64,000 nt of DNA from NCBI RefSeq assembly GCF_900109645.1, contig NZ_FOBG01000001.1, positions 930,001 through 994,000 on the forward strand. The letters run 5' to 3'. The stretch is from Duganella sp. CF402. GTDB lineage: Bacteria > Pseudomonadota > Gammaproteobacteria > Burkholderiales > Burkholderiaceae_D. Under the pieces are notes generated by a model. The model was not told the origin of the DNA. It saw only the letters and a list, made by a program, of their open reading frames with translations, and made no database searches. The position numbers and the translations under genes were made by a program. Of the stretch, positions 37,845-45,682 are shown piece by piece. Each line of letters starts with the position of its first letter. Position 1 is the first letter of the stretch.

Positions 37845-37983
37845 GCTTATGGTGTACATTAATCTTCGCAAGATCCGTGACTTTCAAAGCTACCCGGCAC
37901 TCCGAGACCGTAATTTCCAGCAATAGGGCGGGCTGCTCCAGCTGCTGAATCGCTGGTTTTTTGCTTTACGCGGCGACGCCACG

Positions 37984-38394
37984 TCAGTTACCGCGATATG
38001 TCGAATAGCCATACTGGCTGAGCAACAACGGTATGTGATAATGCTGCACGCTGCCGTCGGCATTGAAAATGACCGGAATTTCAGGGAAGAAGCTCTTGCT
38101 GTTGTGCTCGGCAAACCATTTTTCGGTCTTGAATGTCACGCGATAGACGCCCTTGCCAATCTCGGTATTTTTAGGGAAAAGCTCTGCAATACGGCCTTGC
38201 TCATTCGTGACGCCGCTATTCAGCAGTGTCCATTGTTCACCATTGCGCTTTTCAAGTGTCACGACCACGTCTGCCGAGGGCAGACCATCCACCAGATTTA
38301 ACACATGCACGCTGAGTGGATTGGCCTGTGCGCTGGCGATCTGGGTAAAGCTGGCGAAGGTTATTCCCGCCAGCATGGTTTTGATGAGATGCAT
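37984..38394 (-). CDS. Hydroxyisourate hydrolase (transthyretin-like), exported
   Basis: A protein of 136 residues. The N-terminal signal peptide (HLIKTMLAGITFASFTQIASAQA) is followed by the family motif PLSVHVLNLVDGLPSADVVVTLEK. Further on come GRIAEL (conserved Arg) and the C-terminal HYHIPLLLSQYGYSTYRGN. The family hydrolyses 5-hydroxyisourate in urate breakdown. The last residue of the diagnostic YRGS is Asn here. The signal peptide places it in the periplasm. No other urate genes are nearby. The ATG at 38394 has GGAGGA at an ideal distance; an upstream start at 38466 is rejected. Four 11-bp repeats lie upstream. Confidence 0.88.
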   Translation of the reverse strand: MHLIKTMLAGITFASFTQIASAQANPLSVHVLNLVDGLPSADVVVTLEKRNGEQWTLLNSGVTNEQGRIAELFPKNTEIGKGVYRVTFKTEKWFAEHNSKSFFPEIPVIFNADGSVQHYHIPLLLSQYGYSTYRGN

Positions 38395-38463
38395 TGATTC
38401 CTCCGTTACTTTCGTGTGCCATCTGAAGCTTGGCATTCTAAAAGGCAGTCGGCTCAGGAAGAT

Positions 38464-38507
38464 CACGTTTCTATCACGGTTTTATAACGATTCTGTAACG
38501 GTGCGAT
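38464..38507. promoter_or_regulatory. Four tandem 11-bp direct repeats (response-regulator-type site)
   Basis: Repeats are CACGTTTCTAT, CACGGTTTTAT, AACGATTCTGT and AACGGTGCGAT, exactly contiguous. On the minus strand each reads roughly CGTTAYARAA. 11-bp spacing is typical of OmpR/PhoB-family binding. A minus-strand TAGAAT (38440-38435) downstream, without a good -35, fits an activated promoter for the hydroxyisourate hydrolase gene. Confidence 0.5.
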
Positions 38508-38607
38508 CGAGCGCAGCCTTAGGTCAGGAAGCGTTGCAGCGCGAACGGGGAGGACATACAATTGCGGCCGTCGGGTGTTCTATGCCCTTATTTGAACAAG
38601 GAAAATA

Positions 38608-38886
38608 ATGAGTCTGCCGCAATACGTCACGATCAATGGAACTTCGTATGCTTCGGAAAAGCTGAGCGCTGCCGCCAAGGCACAGGCCGCCAATGTGCAG
38701 GTGGTGGATGCAGAACTGGCCCGCTTGCAGCAGCAAATCGCGATCGCCCAGACCGCGCGCAATGCCTACGTTGCGGCGCTGATCGAGGCTGTCAAAGGCA
38801 AGGGCGAGGCAGTTGCCGCCGCCGTTGAAAAACCAAAGAAACCACGCGCCCCGCGCAAGCCTAAGGCAGTTGCCGAGGCCAAGTGA
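38608..38886 (+). CDS. Small conserved protein, DUF6447-like
   Basis: A protein of 92 residues. The N-terminus is LPQYVTINGTSYASEKLSAAAKAQAANVQVVDAELARLQQQIAIAQTARNAYVAAL in consecutive parts, an alpha-helical stretch likely to form a coiled coil. A Lys/Pro/Arg/Ala-rich tail (about 70-92) follows. I recall similar small proteins under DUF6447 but cannot confirm the family name here. Function is unknown. The ATG is preceded by AAGGAAA. It ends 4 bases from the convergent lipoprotein gene. Confidence 0.75.
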   Translation: MSLPQYVTINGTSYASEKLSAAAKAQAANVQVVDAELARLQQQIAIAQTARNAYVAALIEAVKGKGEAVAAAVEKPKKPRAPRKPKAVAEAK

Positions 38887-38890
38887 TCCT

Positions 38891-39550
38891 TCATATCGCC
38901 GGCGCCTGCTGGAGCTTCGAAATCTTCTCCGCCTGCTCGAACACGCTGCGGGCGGTGAGGTTGAAACCGGAGACCGGCACGCCGGCCGCCTGCAGCGCCC
39001 CCGCCACCCACGAATTGCAGTTGTTGAACACGCTGTAATTGCCGGTCGCCTGATAGAAGCGGTCGGGACTGCCTTCCTGCTTGCCCAGATAGATCGGCTT
39101 GCCGTCCGCGTCGGCGGCGATGCTGCGGTCGATGTACTCCGCCAGTTGCTGATAGCCGTGCTCGGTAATCGCCAGCGCCACGGTGTCGCGCGCCTGCGCG
39201 CCCAACGGCGGATTGGTATCGCGGCCGCCGGCCTGCAGCGCCGGGTAATCGGATGCCACCAGCGCCTTCACGGCAGTGGACCACGGCGGGTTCTCGGCGA
39301 CGAAATACGCGCCATCGCCCCAGCCCAGCAGCATGTAGCGGTGATCGTGGAAATCGGCACGCAGCCTGGCGCTGCGGGCGAGGATGGCCGGGCCGTCGAA
39401 CAGCAAGGCGGTGTGCCAGCCGTACTGCACCACGTAGACCGTGTGCGGCGCCGGGCCCGCAGGCAAGTCCGAACGGGCCGGGGCGCCGGCGCATCCCGCC
39501 AGCAAGGAGAACAGGGTGAGGACAACCAGCTGCTGGAAAATCGGTCTCAT
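38891..39550 (-). CDS. DUF2459 lipoprotein
   Basis: A protein of 219 residues with a lipoprotein signal (LVVLTLFSLLAGCAG; lipid-attached Cys about residue 20). The DUF2459 core shows VYVVQYGWHTALLFDG, LLGWGDGAYF, and a likely catalytic-type Cys in NYSVFNNCNSWVAGALQAAG (NCN-W-x-A). The family is sometimes called urease-associated, but its function is unknown; the Cys/His pattern resembles NlpC/P60-like enzymes. It lies between two plus-strand genes in its own unit. Confidence 0.85.
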   Translation of the reverse strand: MRPIFQQLVVLTLFSLLAGCAGAPARSDLPAGPAPHTVYVVQYGWHTALLFDGPAILARSARLRADFHDHRYMLLGWGDGAYFVAENPPWSTAVKALVASDYPALQAGGRDTNPPLGAQARDTVALAITEHGYQQLAEYIDRSIAADADGKPIYLGKQEGSPDRFYQATGNYSVFNNCNSWVAGALQAAGVPVSGFNLTARSVFEQAEKISKLQQAPAI

Positions 39551-39664
39551 ATATGGCCATGTGTGGCAAGGTCGGTCATTTTAACGTATTAACTCAGGAT
39601 AATATTGCAGTATGTAAAGTAGTTGATTGACCGGGGCGTCCTCACCAGCCACACTGGCGCCCTT

Positions 39665-41929
39665 ATGCCCACCTTGTTGTCCCGTTCCTCCCCGCTCGAT
39701 CCTGCTGCGCCGGTGCCCCAATACCGGCAGGTGGGCTGGTTGCTGCTGATCGCGCTGGCGCTGCTGCTGGGCGCCTCCATTTCCCTGATCGTCCAGAAGC
39801 GCGCGGCGGTGTGGGAGCATGCGTTCAAGAGCACGCGCGACCTGTCGCTGGGGATGGAAGCGCTGGCCAGCGCCAGGCTGGCCCAGTCCGACGCCAGCCT
39901 GCGCGGTATTGCCAGCGACCTGCGCGAGCCGCCCATCACCGCCGGCACGGCCCAGGCGGCGGTGCGCAATGCCATGCGTTACGATCCGTTTTCCGCCTAC
40001 CTCGGCGTGGTCGACACCGCGCAGCACACGGTGTTGGCGCTGGTGGCGCAAGGCGGTCCGGCCGAGCCAGCCGTGGCGGCGACGCTGGCCAACGCCATCG
40101 TGGCGCGCGCTCCGGGCGCGCTGGGCTTCCAGCAAATGCTGCGCCTGCCCGGCAGCGATGACTGGTTCCTGCCGCTGACCTTGCAACTGCCGCCGGCCGG
40201 CCAGCAACGCCTGACCGTGTTCGCGCTGGTCCCGGCCCGCAAGCTGATCGAGGGCGCGGAAAGCCTGCAACTGCTGCCCAGGGGCTATGTCACCTTCGCT
40301 GATGAGAACGGCGTGCGGCTGATGCGCTATGCCAAGGAGCTCAACCACCTTGATGTCAACGGGCCGCCGTTCCTTGCCACTACCCTGACCAGGCTGCGCG
40401 CGCAGACACACGGCAGTTTTGAAGCCTACAATCCGGTAGTCGGCTACCCGGTGGTGTTCGGCCACAGCCGCAGCAGGGACTTGCCGCTGTACGTTGGCGC
40501 CGGGCTGCCGGCCAGCGAGGTGACGGCGCAATGGCTGCGCGAGTCGATCGCGCCGTGTGCCTTGCTGGTGCTGGGGGTGGCCGGGGTGGTGGTGTTTGCC
40601 TACCGCTTGCGGGAGGCGCTGCAACGCCAGCATGCCAGCCATCAGCGCCAGCAGTACGAGGCGCGCCACGACCACCTGACCGGGCTGCTCAACCGCGACG
40701 CCTTCGCCCGCAGTGTCAAGGCCGGCTTGGCAGGGGCCAGGGGCGGCCAGCTGGCGTTGGTCCAAATCGACCTGAGCAATTTCAAGGACATCAACGACAC
40801 GCTCGGCCACAGCGCCGGCGACCAGTTGATGCGCATCCTGGCGCGCCGCTTCGCGGCCTTGCTGCGCGGTTCGCCGGCGCAGGTGGCGCGCACCGGCGGC
40901 GACGAATTCGGCATCTTGCTGCGCGTTGGGCGCATCGATGAAGAACTGGCGGCACTGGAGCAGCGCTTGCGCGCCGGCCTGAAGCGGCCGATCACGGTGC
41001 AGGGCGTGGAGGTGGAACTGACCGCCAGCATGGGCGCGGCCATCTATCCGGCCGATGCCGGCGAGGCGGGCGAACTGTTTCGCTGCGCCGATATCGCGCT
41101 GTACGCCAGCAAGAACAGCCTGCAGCGTTTCACGCGCTACGCGCGCAGCATGGATAATTTTTCCGCAGACAGCCTGGCCATGAAGGCCGAGCTGGCCAAG
41201 GCGCTGCGCGACGGCAGCCTGAGCGTGGTGTACCAGCCCAAGCTGCGGCTGGACGACGGCAGCCTGGCCGGGGTGGAAGTGCTGTCGCGCTGGCGCCATC
41301 CGGTCAAGGGCATGGTGTCGCCGGCGGTGTTCATTCCGCTGGCGGAAAACACCGAGTTGATCCATCCATTCACGCGCTGCGTGCTGCAGACGGCGATTGC
41401 GCAAGCCAGCCAGTGGCAGGTGCGCGGCCGCGCGGTGCCGGTGGCGGTCAACGTCAGCACCAACAATCTGCTCGACCCCGGCTTCACCGATACCGTGGCC
41501 GAACTGCTGGCGGCCAACGGCCTGCCGCCGCAGCTGCTGGAGCTGGAAATCACCGAAAGCGCCATCATGCGCCACCCCGAGATGACGCTCAAGCGGCTGC
41601 ACGCCTTGCGCGAACTGGGCGTGCGCCTGTCGATCGACGACTTCGGTACCGGCTACACCTCGCTGGCCTACCTCAAGCTGCTGCCGGTGCACACCCTGAA
41701 GATCGACCAGCTGTTCGTGCGCAATCTGGACCGCGACGCCGGCGACCAGCGCATCGCGCGCAGCGCCATCCAGCTGGGCCACGGTTTCGGCATGACCGTG
41801 GTGGCCGAAGGCGTGGAGTCGGGCGACGTGGCAGCCATGCTGCGCGACTATGGCTGCGATTACGTGCAAGGCTACCACTACAGCCGGCCGCTGCCGGCCG
41901 ACGAGTTCGAGGCGCAATGGCTGGCGTGA
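39665..41929 (+). CDS. Membrane-bound GGDEF-EAL protein
   Basis: A protein of 754 residues from this ATG. The N-terminal membrane helix is VGWLLLIALALLLGASISLIV (about 22-42). A periplasmic sensor region of about 240 residues of dCache/CHASE type follows, with a second helix at PCALLVLGVAGVVVFAYRL. GGDEF is intact (RTGGDEFGILL, about 411). The EAL signature reads EVL (GVEVLSRW, about 535), with NVSTNNLLD, ELEITES, DDFGTGYTSL and AEGVES kept. It is likely a bifunctional or phosphodiesterase c-di-GMP enzyme responding to a periplasmic signal. A TTG at 39623 is an alternative start; neither has a good ribosome-binding site. Confidence 0.88.
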   Translation: MPTLLSRSSPLDPAAPVPQYRQVGWLLLIALALLLGASISLIVQKRAAVWEHAFKSTRDLSLGMEALASARLAQSDASLRGIASDLREPPITAGTAQAAVRNAMRYDPFSAYLGVVDTAQHTVLALVAQGGPAEPAVAATLANAIVARAPGALGFQQMLRLPGSDDWFLPLTLQLPPAGQQRLTVFALVPARKLIEGAESLQLLPRGYVTFADENGVRLMRYAKELNHLDVNGPPFLATTLTRLRAQTHGSFEAYNPVVGYPVVFGHSRSRDLPLYVGAGLPASEVTAQWLRESIAPCALLVLGVAGVVVFAYRLREALQRQHASHQRQQYEARHDHLTGLLNRDAFARSVKAGLAGARGGQLALVQIDLSNFKDINDTLGHSAGDQLMRILARRFAALLRGSPAQVARTGGDEFGILLRVGRIDEELAALEQRLRAGLKRPITVQGVEVELTASMGAAIYPADAGEAGELFRCADIALYASKNSLQRFTRYARSMDNFSADSLAMKAELAKALRDGSLSVVYQPKLRLDDGSLAGVEVLSRWRHPVKGMVSPAVFIPLAENTELIHPFTRCVLQTAIAQASQWQVRGRAVPVAVNVSTNNLLDPGFTDTVAELLAANGLPPQLLELEITESAIMRHPEMTLKRLHALRELGVRLSIDDFGTGYTSLAYLKLLPVHTLKIDQLFVRNLDRDAGDQRIARSAIQLGHGFGMTVVAEGVESGDVAAMLRDYGCDYVQGYHYSRPLPADEFEAQWLA

Positions 41930-41950
41930 GGCCCGCTACTGGTGCAGTGC

Positions 41951-41965
41951 GCACCGCGCTGGTGC
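41951..41965 (+). promoter_or_regulatory. NtrC-type enhancer site
   Basis: GCACC-GCGCT-GGTGC is a perfect 5-base inverted repeat with a 5-base spacer. It matches the known NtrC consensus core GCACY-N5-RGTGC. It is centred about 86 bases upstream of the inferred sigma-54 start site. Confidence 0.6.
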
Positions 41966-42017
41966 GTTTATGCTGTGCGGCTAACACCACCGCCACTACT
42001 CCAGCAGCAATATTGTC

Positions 42018-42033
42018 TGGCACACATCCTGCT
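42018..42033 (+). promoter_or_regulatory. Sigma-54 (RpoN) promoter of the guanidine operon
   Basis: TGGCACACATCCTGCT has the invariant GG (42019-42020) and GC (42031-42032) separated by exactly 10 bases, as required for -24/-12 promoters, and a full TGGCAC. Transcription would begin near 42044, upstream of the riboswitch. Confidence 0.65.
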
Positions 42034-42087
42034 TGATAGAAAACCAGCGAGAGGCGCGGCAGACTTTGCCATGTAGCGCTTCTTGAG

Positions 42088-42200
42088 CATGGACGCTAGG
42101 GTTCCGATCGCGCAACGCGATGCCTGGACCGAGAGCATCCGGCTTCGAAGGCAGTTGGTTCGAAGCTCCACGGAGGGATAAAAGCCCGGGAGGTCGTCAC
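42088..42200 (+). promoter_or_regulatory. Guanidine-I (ykkC) riboswitch
   Basis: All conserved blocks are present: CTAGGGTTCCG (42096-42106), GGACCGAGAGC (42126-42136) and, from 42170, ACGGAGGGATAAAAGCCCGGGAGG. A 6-base-pair stem ATCGCG/CGCGAT lies at 42107-42121, and a variable stem GCTTCGAA/TTCGAAGC at 42142-42166. It senses free guanidinium. It precedes transport and degradation genes for guanidine. Confidence 0.95.
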
Positions 42201-42232
42201 ATTCGCAATGTGATGCTCGCCTCTCGTTCTTT
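42189..42232 (+). terminator. Riboswitch expression platform hairpin (probable attenuator)
   Basis: A perfect TCACATT-CGC-AATGTGA hairpin (42197-42213) extends imperfectly outward to pair GGGAGG of the aptamer 3' end with GCCTCT. A U-rich stretch (CGTTCTTT) follows. It uses bases needed for aptamer closing stem GACG/CGTC (42092-42095 / 42195-42198), so the two folds exclude each other. Confidence 0.5.
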
Positions 42233-42254
42233 CAATCCTAACGGGAGTGTGCTC

Positions 42255-43256
42255 ATGCCAAATCGCTTCGCCCCGCGCGTTCTGCGCAACTTAATCTCCG
42301 CCGTTGTTTGTGCCGTGCTGACCTTGGGCGCGTTCGCTCCCGCCAAAGCCGAAGTCAAAGTGGGCGTCTCCGATTGGCCGGGCTGGGTGGCCTGGTACGT
42401 GGCCGAGCAAAAGGGCTATTTCGCCGCGCATGGCGCCAAGGTCAAGCTGGTGTGGTTCGCCAATTACACCGATTCGATTTCGGCCCTGTCCAGCGGCCAG
42501 CTGGACGGCAACTCGCAAACCTGGTCCGACACCATGACGCCGCTGGCGCGCAAGGTGAAGGTCAAGACCATCCTCGTCAACGACAACTCGGCCGGCAACG
42601 ACGCGCTGATGGTCAGCCCGAAAATCCGCAGCTTCGCCGATTTGAAGGGCAAGTCGGTGGCGCTGGAGCAGTACAGCATCTCCCACTTCGTGCTGGCCAA
42701 TGCGCTCAGCCGCAACGGCATGTCGATCCGCGACGTCAAGATCGTCAACCTGTCGGCCGGCGATGCGGCGGCAGCTTTCATGTCCGGCCGCGCCGATGCG
42801 GCGGTGGTGTGGAACCCGTGGGTGTCGCGCATTGAGAGCAGCGGCAAGGGCCGCGCGCTGTTCACCTCCAAGGACATGCCGGGACTGGTGCCGGACCTGC
42901 TGGTGGCGCACGAAAAAGCCCTCGGCGACAAGGCCAAGCGCGCCGAATTGGTGGGCATGATCAAGGCCTGGTTCGACACCGAGGAATTCATCCGCAGCCA
43001 TCCGGACGAAGCGCTGAAGATCATGTCCAAGGTGGTGAGCCTGAAGCCTGCCGAATATCAGGTGTTCATGCCGGGCACGCGCTTCTTCAACGCCGCCGAC
43101 AACCTGGCGGCGATGGATGCGGCCAATCCGAAGTCGCTGGTGGCGGTCGGCCCGACCATCCACCAGTTCCTTAGCTCGAACAAATTGGTCGACGGCGCGG
43201 TGGACTTCAGCAGCGGCATCGACAAATCCCTGCTGCTCGACGCACAAAAGAAATAA
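42255..43256 (+). CDS. ABC transporter substrate-binding protein, guanidine/urea type
   Basis: A periplasmic protein of 333 residues. The signal peptide is ISAVVCAVLTLGAFAPAKA. The mature part begins EVKVGVSDWPGWVAWYVAEQKGYFAAHG, as in NMT1/TauA-like binding proteins annotated 'putative urea ABC transporter'. Next come QTWSDTMTP, KIRSFADLKGKSVALEQYSISHFVL and GRADAAVVWNPWV. It is the first gene after a guanidine-I riboswitch and precedes permease and ATPase genes, so guanidine is the likely ligand (inferred from context). ACGGGAG precedes the ATG; the longer frame from 42120 crosses the riboswitch and is rejected. Confidence 0.9.
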   Translation: MPNRFAPRVLRNLISAVVCAVLTLGAFAPAKAEVKVGVSDWPGWVAWYVAEQKGYFAAHGAKVKLVWFANYTDSISALSSGQLDGNSQTWSDTMTPLARKVKVKTILVNDNSAGNDALMVSPKIRSFADLKGKSVALEQYSISHFVLANALSRNGMSIRDVKIVNLSAGDAAAAFMSGRADAAVVWNPWVSRIESSGKGRALFTSKDMPGLVPDLLVAHEKALGDKAKRAELVGMIKAWFDTEEFIRSHPDEALKIMSKVVSLKPAEYQVFMPGTRFFNAADNLAAMDAANPKSLVAVGPTIHQFLSSNKLVDGAVDFSSGIDKSLLLDAQKK

Positions 43257-43265
43257 GAGGCTGCC

Positions 43266-44114
43266 ATGTCGAACATGAATGAAGGTCCGGCAGCGTCGGG
43301 AGGCGTGTCGCGCGTGCGCAACCGCCGCTCGCCGTGGTCGGTGCGCGGGCAACTGCCGCGCGGCGTCCTGCTGGCACTGGCGCTGCTTGGTTTCCTGCTG
43401 CCGTGCGTGAGCTGGCTGGTGGTGTCGGGTTACGGCCTGGTGGACGGCGTGTTCCTGCCGACGCTGCCGCAGGTGCTGCACAGCGCCCGCGAATGGGCGC
43501 TGGACGGCGACCTGCTGGGCGACACCGGCATCAGCATCGCCCGCGTCTACGGTGGCTTTGCGCTGTCGGTGGTGGTGGCGCTGCCGCTGGGGATCCTGCT
43601 CGGCGCCATGCCGCCGGCGCGCGCCTTGCTGGAACCGGTGATCGATTTCAGCCGCTACCTGCCGGCGGTGGCCTTCATTCCGCTCATCATGCTGTGGATC
43701 GGGATCGATGAAAGCGCCAAGGTGGCGGTGATTTTCATCGGTACCTTCTGCCAGATGATTTTGCTGATTGCCGCCGACATCGCCCGCGTGCCGGATGCGC
43801 CGATCGAGGCGGCCCGCACGATGGGCGCGACCAACGAGGAAATCATCCAGCACGTGCTGATTCCCGCCGCCTGGCCGGCCATGTTCGACACCCTGCGCGC
43901 GATGATGGGCCTCTCGTGGACCTACCTGGTGGTGGCGGAGTTGGTGGCGGCCAGTTCGGGCTTGGGCTTCTCCATCCTCAAGGCGCAGCGTTTCCTGCAG
44001 ACCGACAAAATCTTCGCCGGCATTCTGCTGATCGGCCTGGCCGGCCTGCTGACCGACCAGGCGTTCCGCTGGCTGCACCGCCGCGCTTTCCCTTGGCATC
44101 ACCTGCGGACCTGA
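43266..44114 (+). CDS. ABC transporter permease, guanidine/urea type
   Basis: A protein of 282 residues with about six membrane helices (LLALALLGFLLPCVSWLVV; VYGGFALSVVVALPLGILLGAMP; FIPLIMLWIGI; VAVIFIGTFCQMILLIAADI; LSWTYLVVAELVAASSGLGF; ILLIGLAGLLTDQAF). The ATPase-contact loop EAARTMGATNEEIIQHVLIPAAWPAMFDTLRA (EAA motif) is intact. It belongs to the SsuC/TauC-like inner-membrane permeases. It lies 9 bases after the binding protein gene and 3 bases before the ATPase gene. Confidence 0.93.
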   Translation: MSNMNEGPAASGGVSRVRNRRSPWSVRGQLPRGVLLALALLGFLLPCVSWLVVSGYGLVDGVFLPTLPQVLHSAREWALDGDLLGDTGISIARVYGGFALSVVVALPLGILLGAMPPARALLEPVIDFSRYLPAVAFIPLIMLWIGIDESAKVAVIFIGTFCQMILLIAADIARVPDAPIEAARTMGATNEEIIQHVLIPAAWPAMFDTLRAMMGLSWTYLVVAELVAASSGLGFSILKAQRFLQTDKIFAGILLIGLAGLLTDQAFRWLHRRAFPWHHLRT

Positions 44115-44117
44115 ACG

Positions 44118-44960
44118 ATGAAAAACAACGTGAACAAAATCTGCATCCGCAATCTCGACAAGCATTACGGCGCCGGCGCGCGCCGCACGCAAGCGCTCAG
44201 CGATGTGAACCTCGATATCGCACCGGGCGAGTTCGTGACGCTGGTGGGCGCGTCGGGATGCGGCAAGTCGACCTTGCTGCGCACGCTGGGCGGGCTGGAA
44301 GAATACGAGAGCGGCAGCATGGACTGCAATGGCCGGCCAGTCGACGGTCCGGGGCCGGACCGCGCGATGGTATTCCAGAGCTACAGCCTGTATCCGTGGC
44401 TGACGGTGCAGGAGAATGTGCGCTTCTGCCGCCGCCTGCATCACCACCGCGACGACACCACCTCGGCCGACGTCGAACGCGCCTCCGGCCGCGCCGATGC
44501 TTTGATTGCGCTGATGGGGCTTGGCCACGTGCGCCATGCCTATCCATCCGAACTGTCGGGAGGCATGCAGCAGCGCGTCGCCATCGCCCGCGCGCTGATG
44601 GTGAAGCCGGAAGTGCTGTTGATGGACGAACCATTCGGCGCGCTCGACGCGCAAACGCGCGAAGTGATGCATGACCTGATGCGCTTCCTCTACCTGCGCG
44701 AGCAAACCACCGTGGTGTTTGTGACGCACGACGTGGAGGAGGCCATCTACCTGGGCCAGCGCGTGGTGGTGATGGCGCCGCGCCCCGGCCGCATCGACTC
44801 TATTTTTGACGTGCCATTTGGTACGCAGCGCGACCAGGACTTGAAGCTGTCGCCCGAATTCACCGATCTGAAACGCCGGATATTGGACCGCATCCGCGAA
44901 ACGTCCGGCATGAAAACCGACCTCGAACAACTGCAGAAATGTACCGGAGACCTGGCATGA
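44118..44960 (+). CDS. ABC transporter ATP-binding protein, guanidine/urea type
   Basis: A protein of 280 residues. Walker A is GASGCGKST (about 44-52), the Q-loop lies in VFQSYSLYPWLTV, the signature is LSGGMQQRVAIARAL, Walker B is VLLMDEPFGALD, and the H-loop is FVTHDVEEA. It powers the importer. Its stop overlaps the next start (ATGA). Confidence 0.95.
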   Translation: MKNNVNKICIRNLDKHYGAGARRTQALSDVNLDIAPGEFVTLVGASGCGKSTLLRTLGGLEEYESGSMDCNGRPVDGPGPDRAMVFQSYSLYPWLTVQENVRFCRRLHHHRDDTTSADVERASGRADALIALMGLGHVRHAYPSELSGGMQQRVAIARALMVKPEVLLMDEPFGALDAQTREVMHDLMRFLYLREQTTVVFVTHDVEEAIYLGQRVVVMAPRPGRIDSIFDVPFGTQRDQDLKLSPEFTDLKRRILDRIRETSGMKTDLEQLQKCTGDLA

Positions 44961-45673
44961 GCAATCAAGAACTGTTATGGGAAGAAGTGGTACCGGGCGG
45001 CGGCCACCTGTCGTTCCGCTTGCGGCGCGGCACGACGCTGCGCTTCACGGACCTGGACGGCGGCGCCAACCTGTCGCTGATGCTGTACCGCGCCGACGAA
45101 CGGCTCGAGCGCCTCAACCTGCCGGATACGCTAAAAGCCCAGCACACCGCGCACCTGACCGCCGGCCACGTGCTGTACTCGGACATGGGGCGCATCCTGG
45201 CCGCCATCACTGCCGACACGGTGGGCTGGCACGACCCGCTGTGCGGCGTGTCGGATGCGGCGCAAGTGGCGGCCAAGTACGGTCCCAGCCGCTATCAGGA
45301 AGACCGCAACGCCATGCACCGCAACGGCAAGGACAGCCTGCTGGTGGAGTTGTGCAAGTGGGGTCTGGGCTGGCGCGATCTGATGCCTTCGCTGAATCTG
45401 TTCTCGAAAGTGGTTGTCAACGACGGCGGCTACTTCGAGTTCGTAGAAGGTCATTCGCCGGCCGGCGGCTGCGTCGACCTGCGCTTCGAGATGGATACGC
45501 TGGTGGCCTTGTCCGCCGCGCCGCATCCGCTGGCGCCAGCGGGCCAATATCAGCCAGGCCGCGTCGGCATCGCCGCCCGCCACACCGGCGTGGCCGGGCC
45601 GGAAGACTTCTGCCGCCTGTCCTGCGCTGAAAACCAGCGCGGCTACGCCAACACCGAACTCGCATTCCGCTAG
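44957..45673 (+). CDS. Carboxyguanidine deiminase subunit (DUF1989; 'urea amidolyase associated protein 1')
   Basis: A DUF1989 protein of 238 residues. Motifs seen are VPGGGHLSFRLRRGTTLRFTDLDGGANLSLMLYRADE, LYSDMGRILAAI, WHDPLCGVSD and the metal-site-like NAMHRNGKDSLLVELCKWGLGWRDLMPSLNLFSKV. Work on this pair (UAAP1/UAAP2, CgdA/CgdB) showed that they form a carboxyguanidine deiminase, releasing ammonia and giving allophanate. The riboswitch and neighbouring carboxylase support that role here. The start overlaps the ATPase stop (ATGA). Which of the two genes is subunit A or B is not decided here. Confidence 0.88.
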   Translation: MSNQELLWEEVVPGGGHLSFRLRRGTTLRFTDLDGGANLSLMLYRADERLERLNLPDTLKAQHTAHLTAGHVLYSDMGRILAAITADTVGWHDPLCGVSDAAQVAAKYGPSRYQEDRNAMHRNGKDSLLVELCKWGLGWRDLMPSLNLFSKVVVNDGGYFEFVEGHSPAGGCVDLRFEMDTLVALSAAPHPLAPAGQYQPGRVGIAARHTGVAGPEDFCRLSCAENQRGYANTELAFR

Positions 45674-45682
45674 GAGAATTTC

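Noticed and set aside
39581..41917. A 778-codon minus-strand frame opposite the membrane GGDEF-EAL gene
   Set aside because: A shadow frame without motifs; the plus strand encodes intact GGDEF and EAL domains.
41941..41955. Second palindrome GGTGC-AGTGC-GCACC overlapping the NtrC-like site
   Set aside because: It has the half-sites in reverse order to the NtrC consensus and shares bases with the better site, so it was not called separately.
42120..42254. Longer start for the guanidine-binding protein
   Set aside because: The extension is translated riboswitch sequence; the signal peptide and ACGGGAG support the ATG at 42255.
42291..44930. An 879-codon minus-strand frame across the ABC importer genes
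   Set aside because: It spans three well-recognised genes on the other strand and has a His/Arg/Gln-rich composition typical of a shadow frame.
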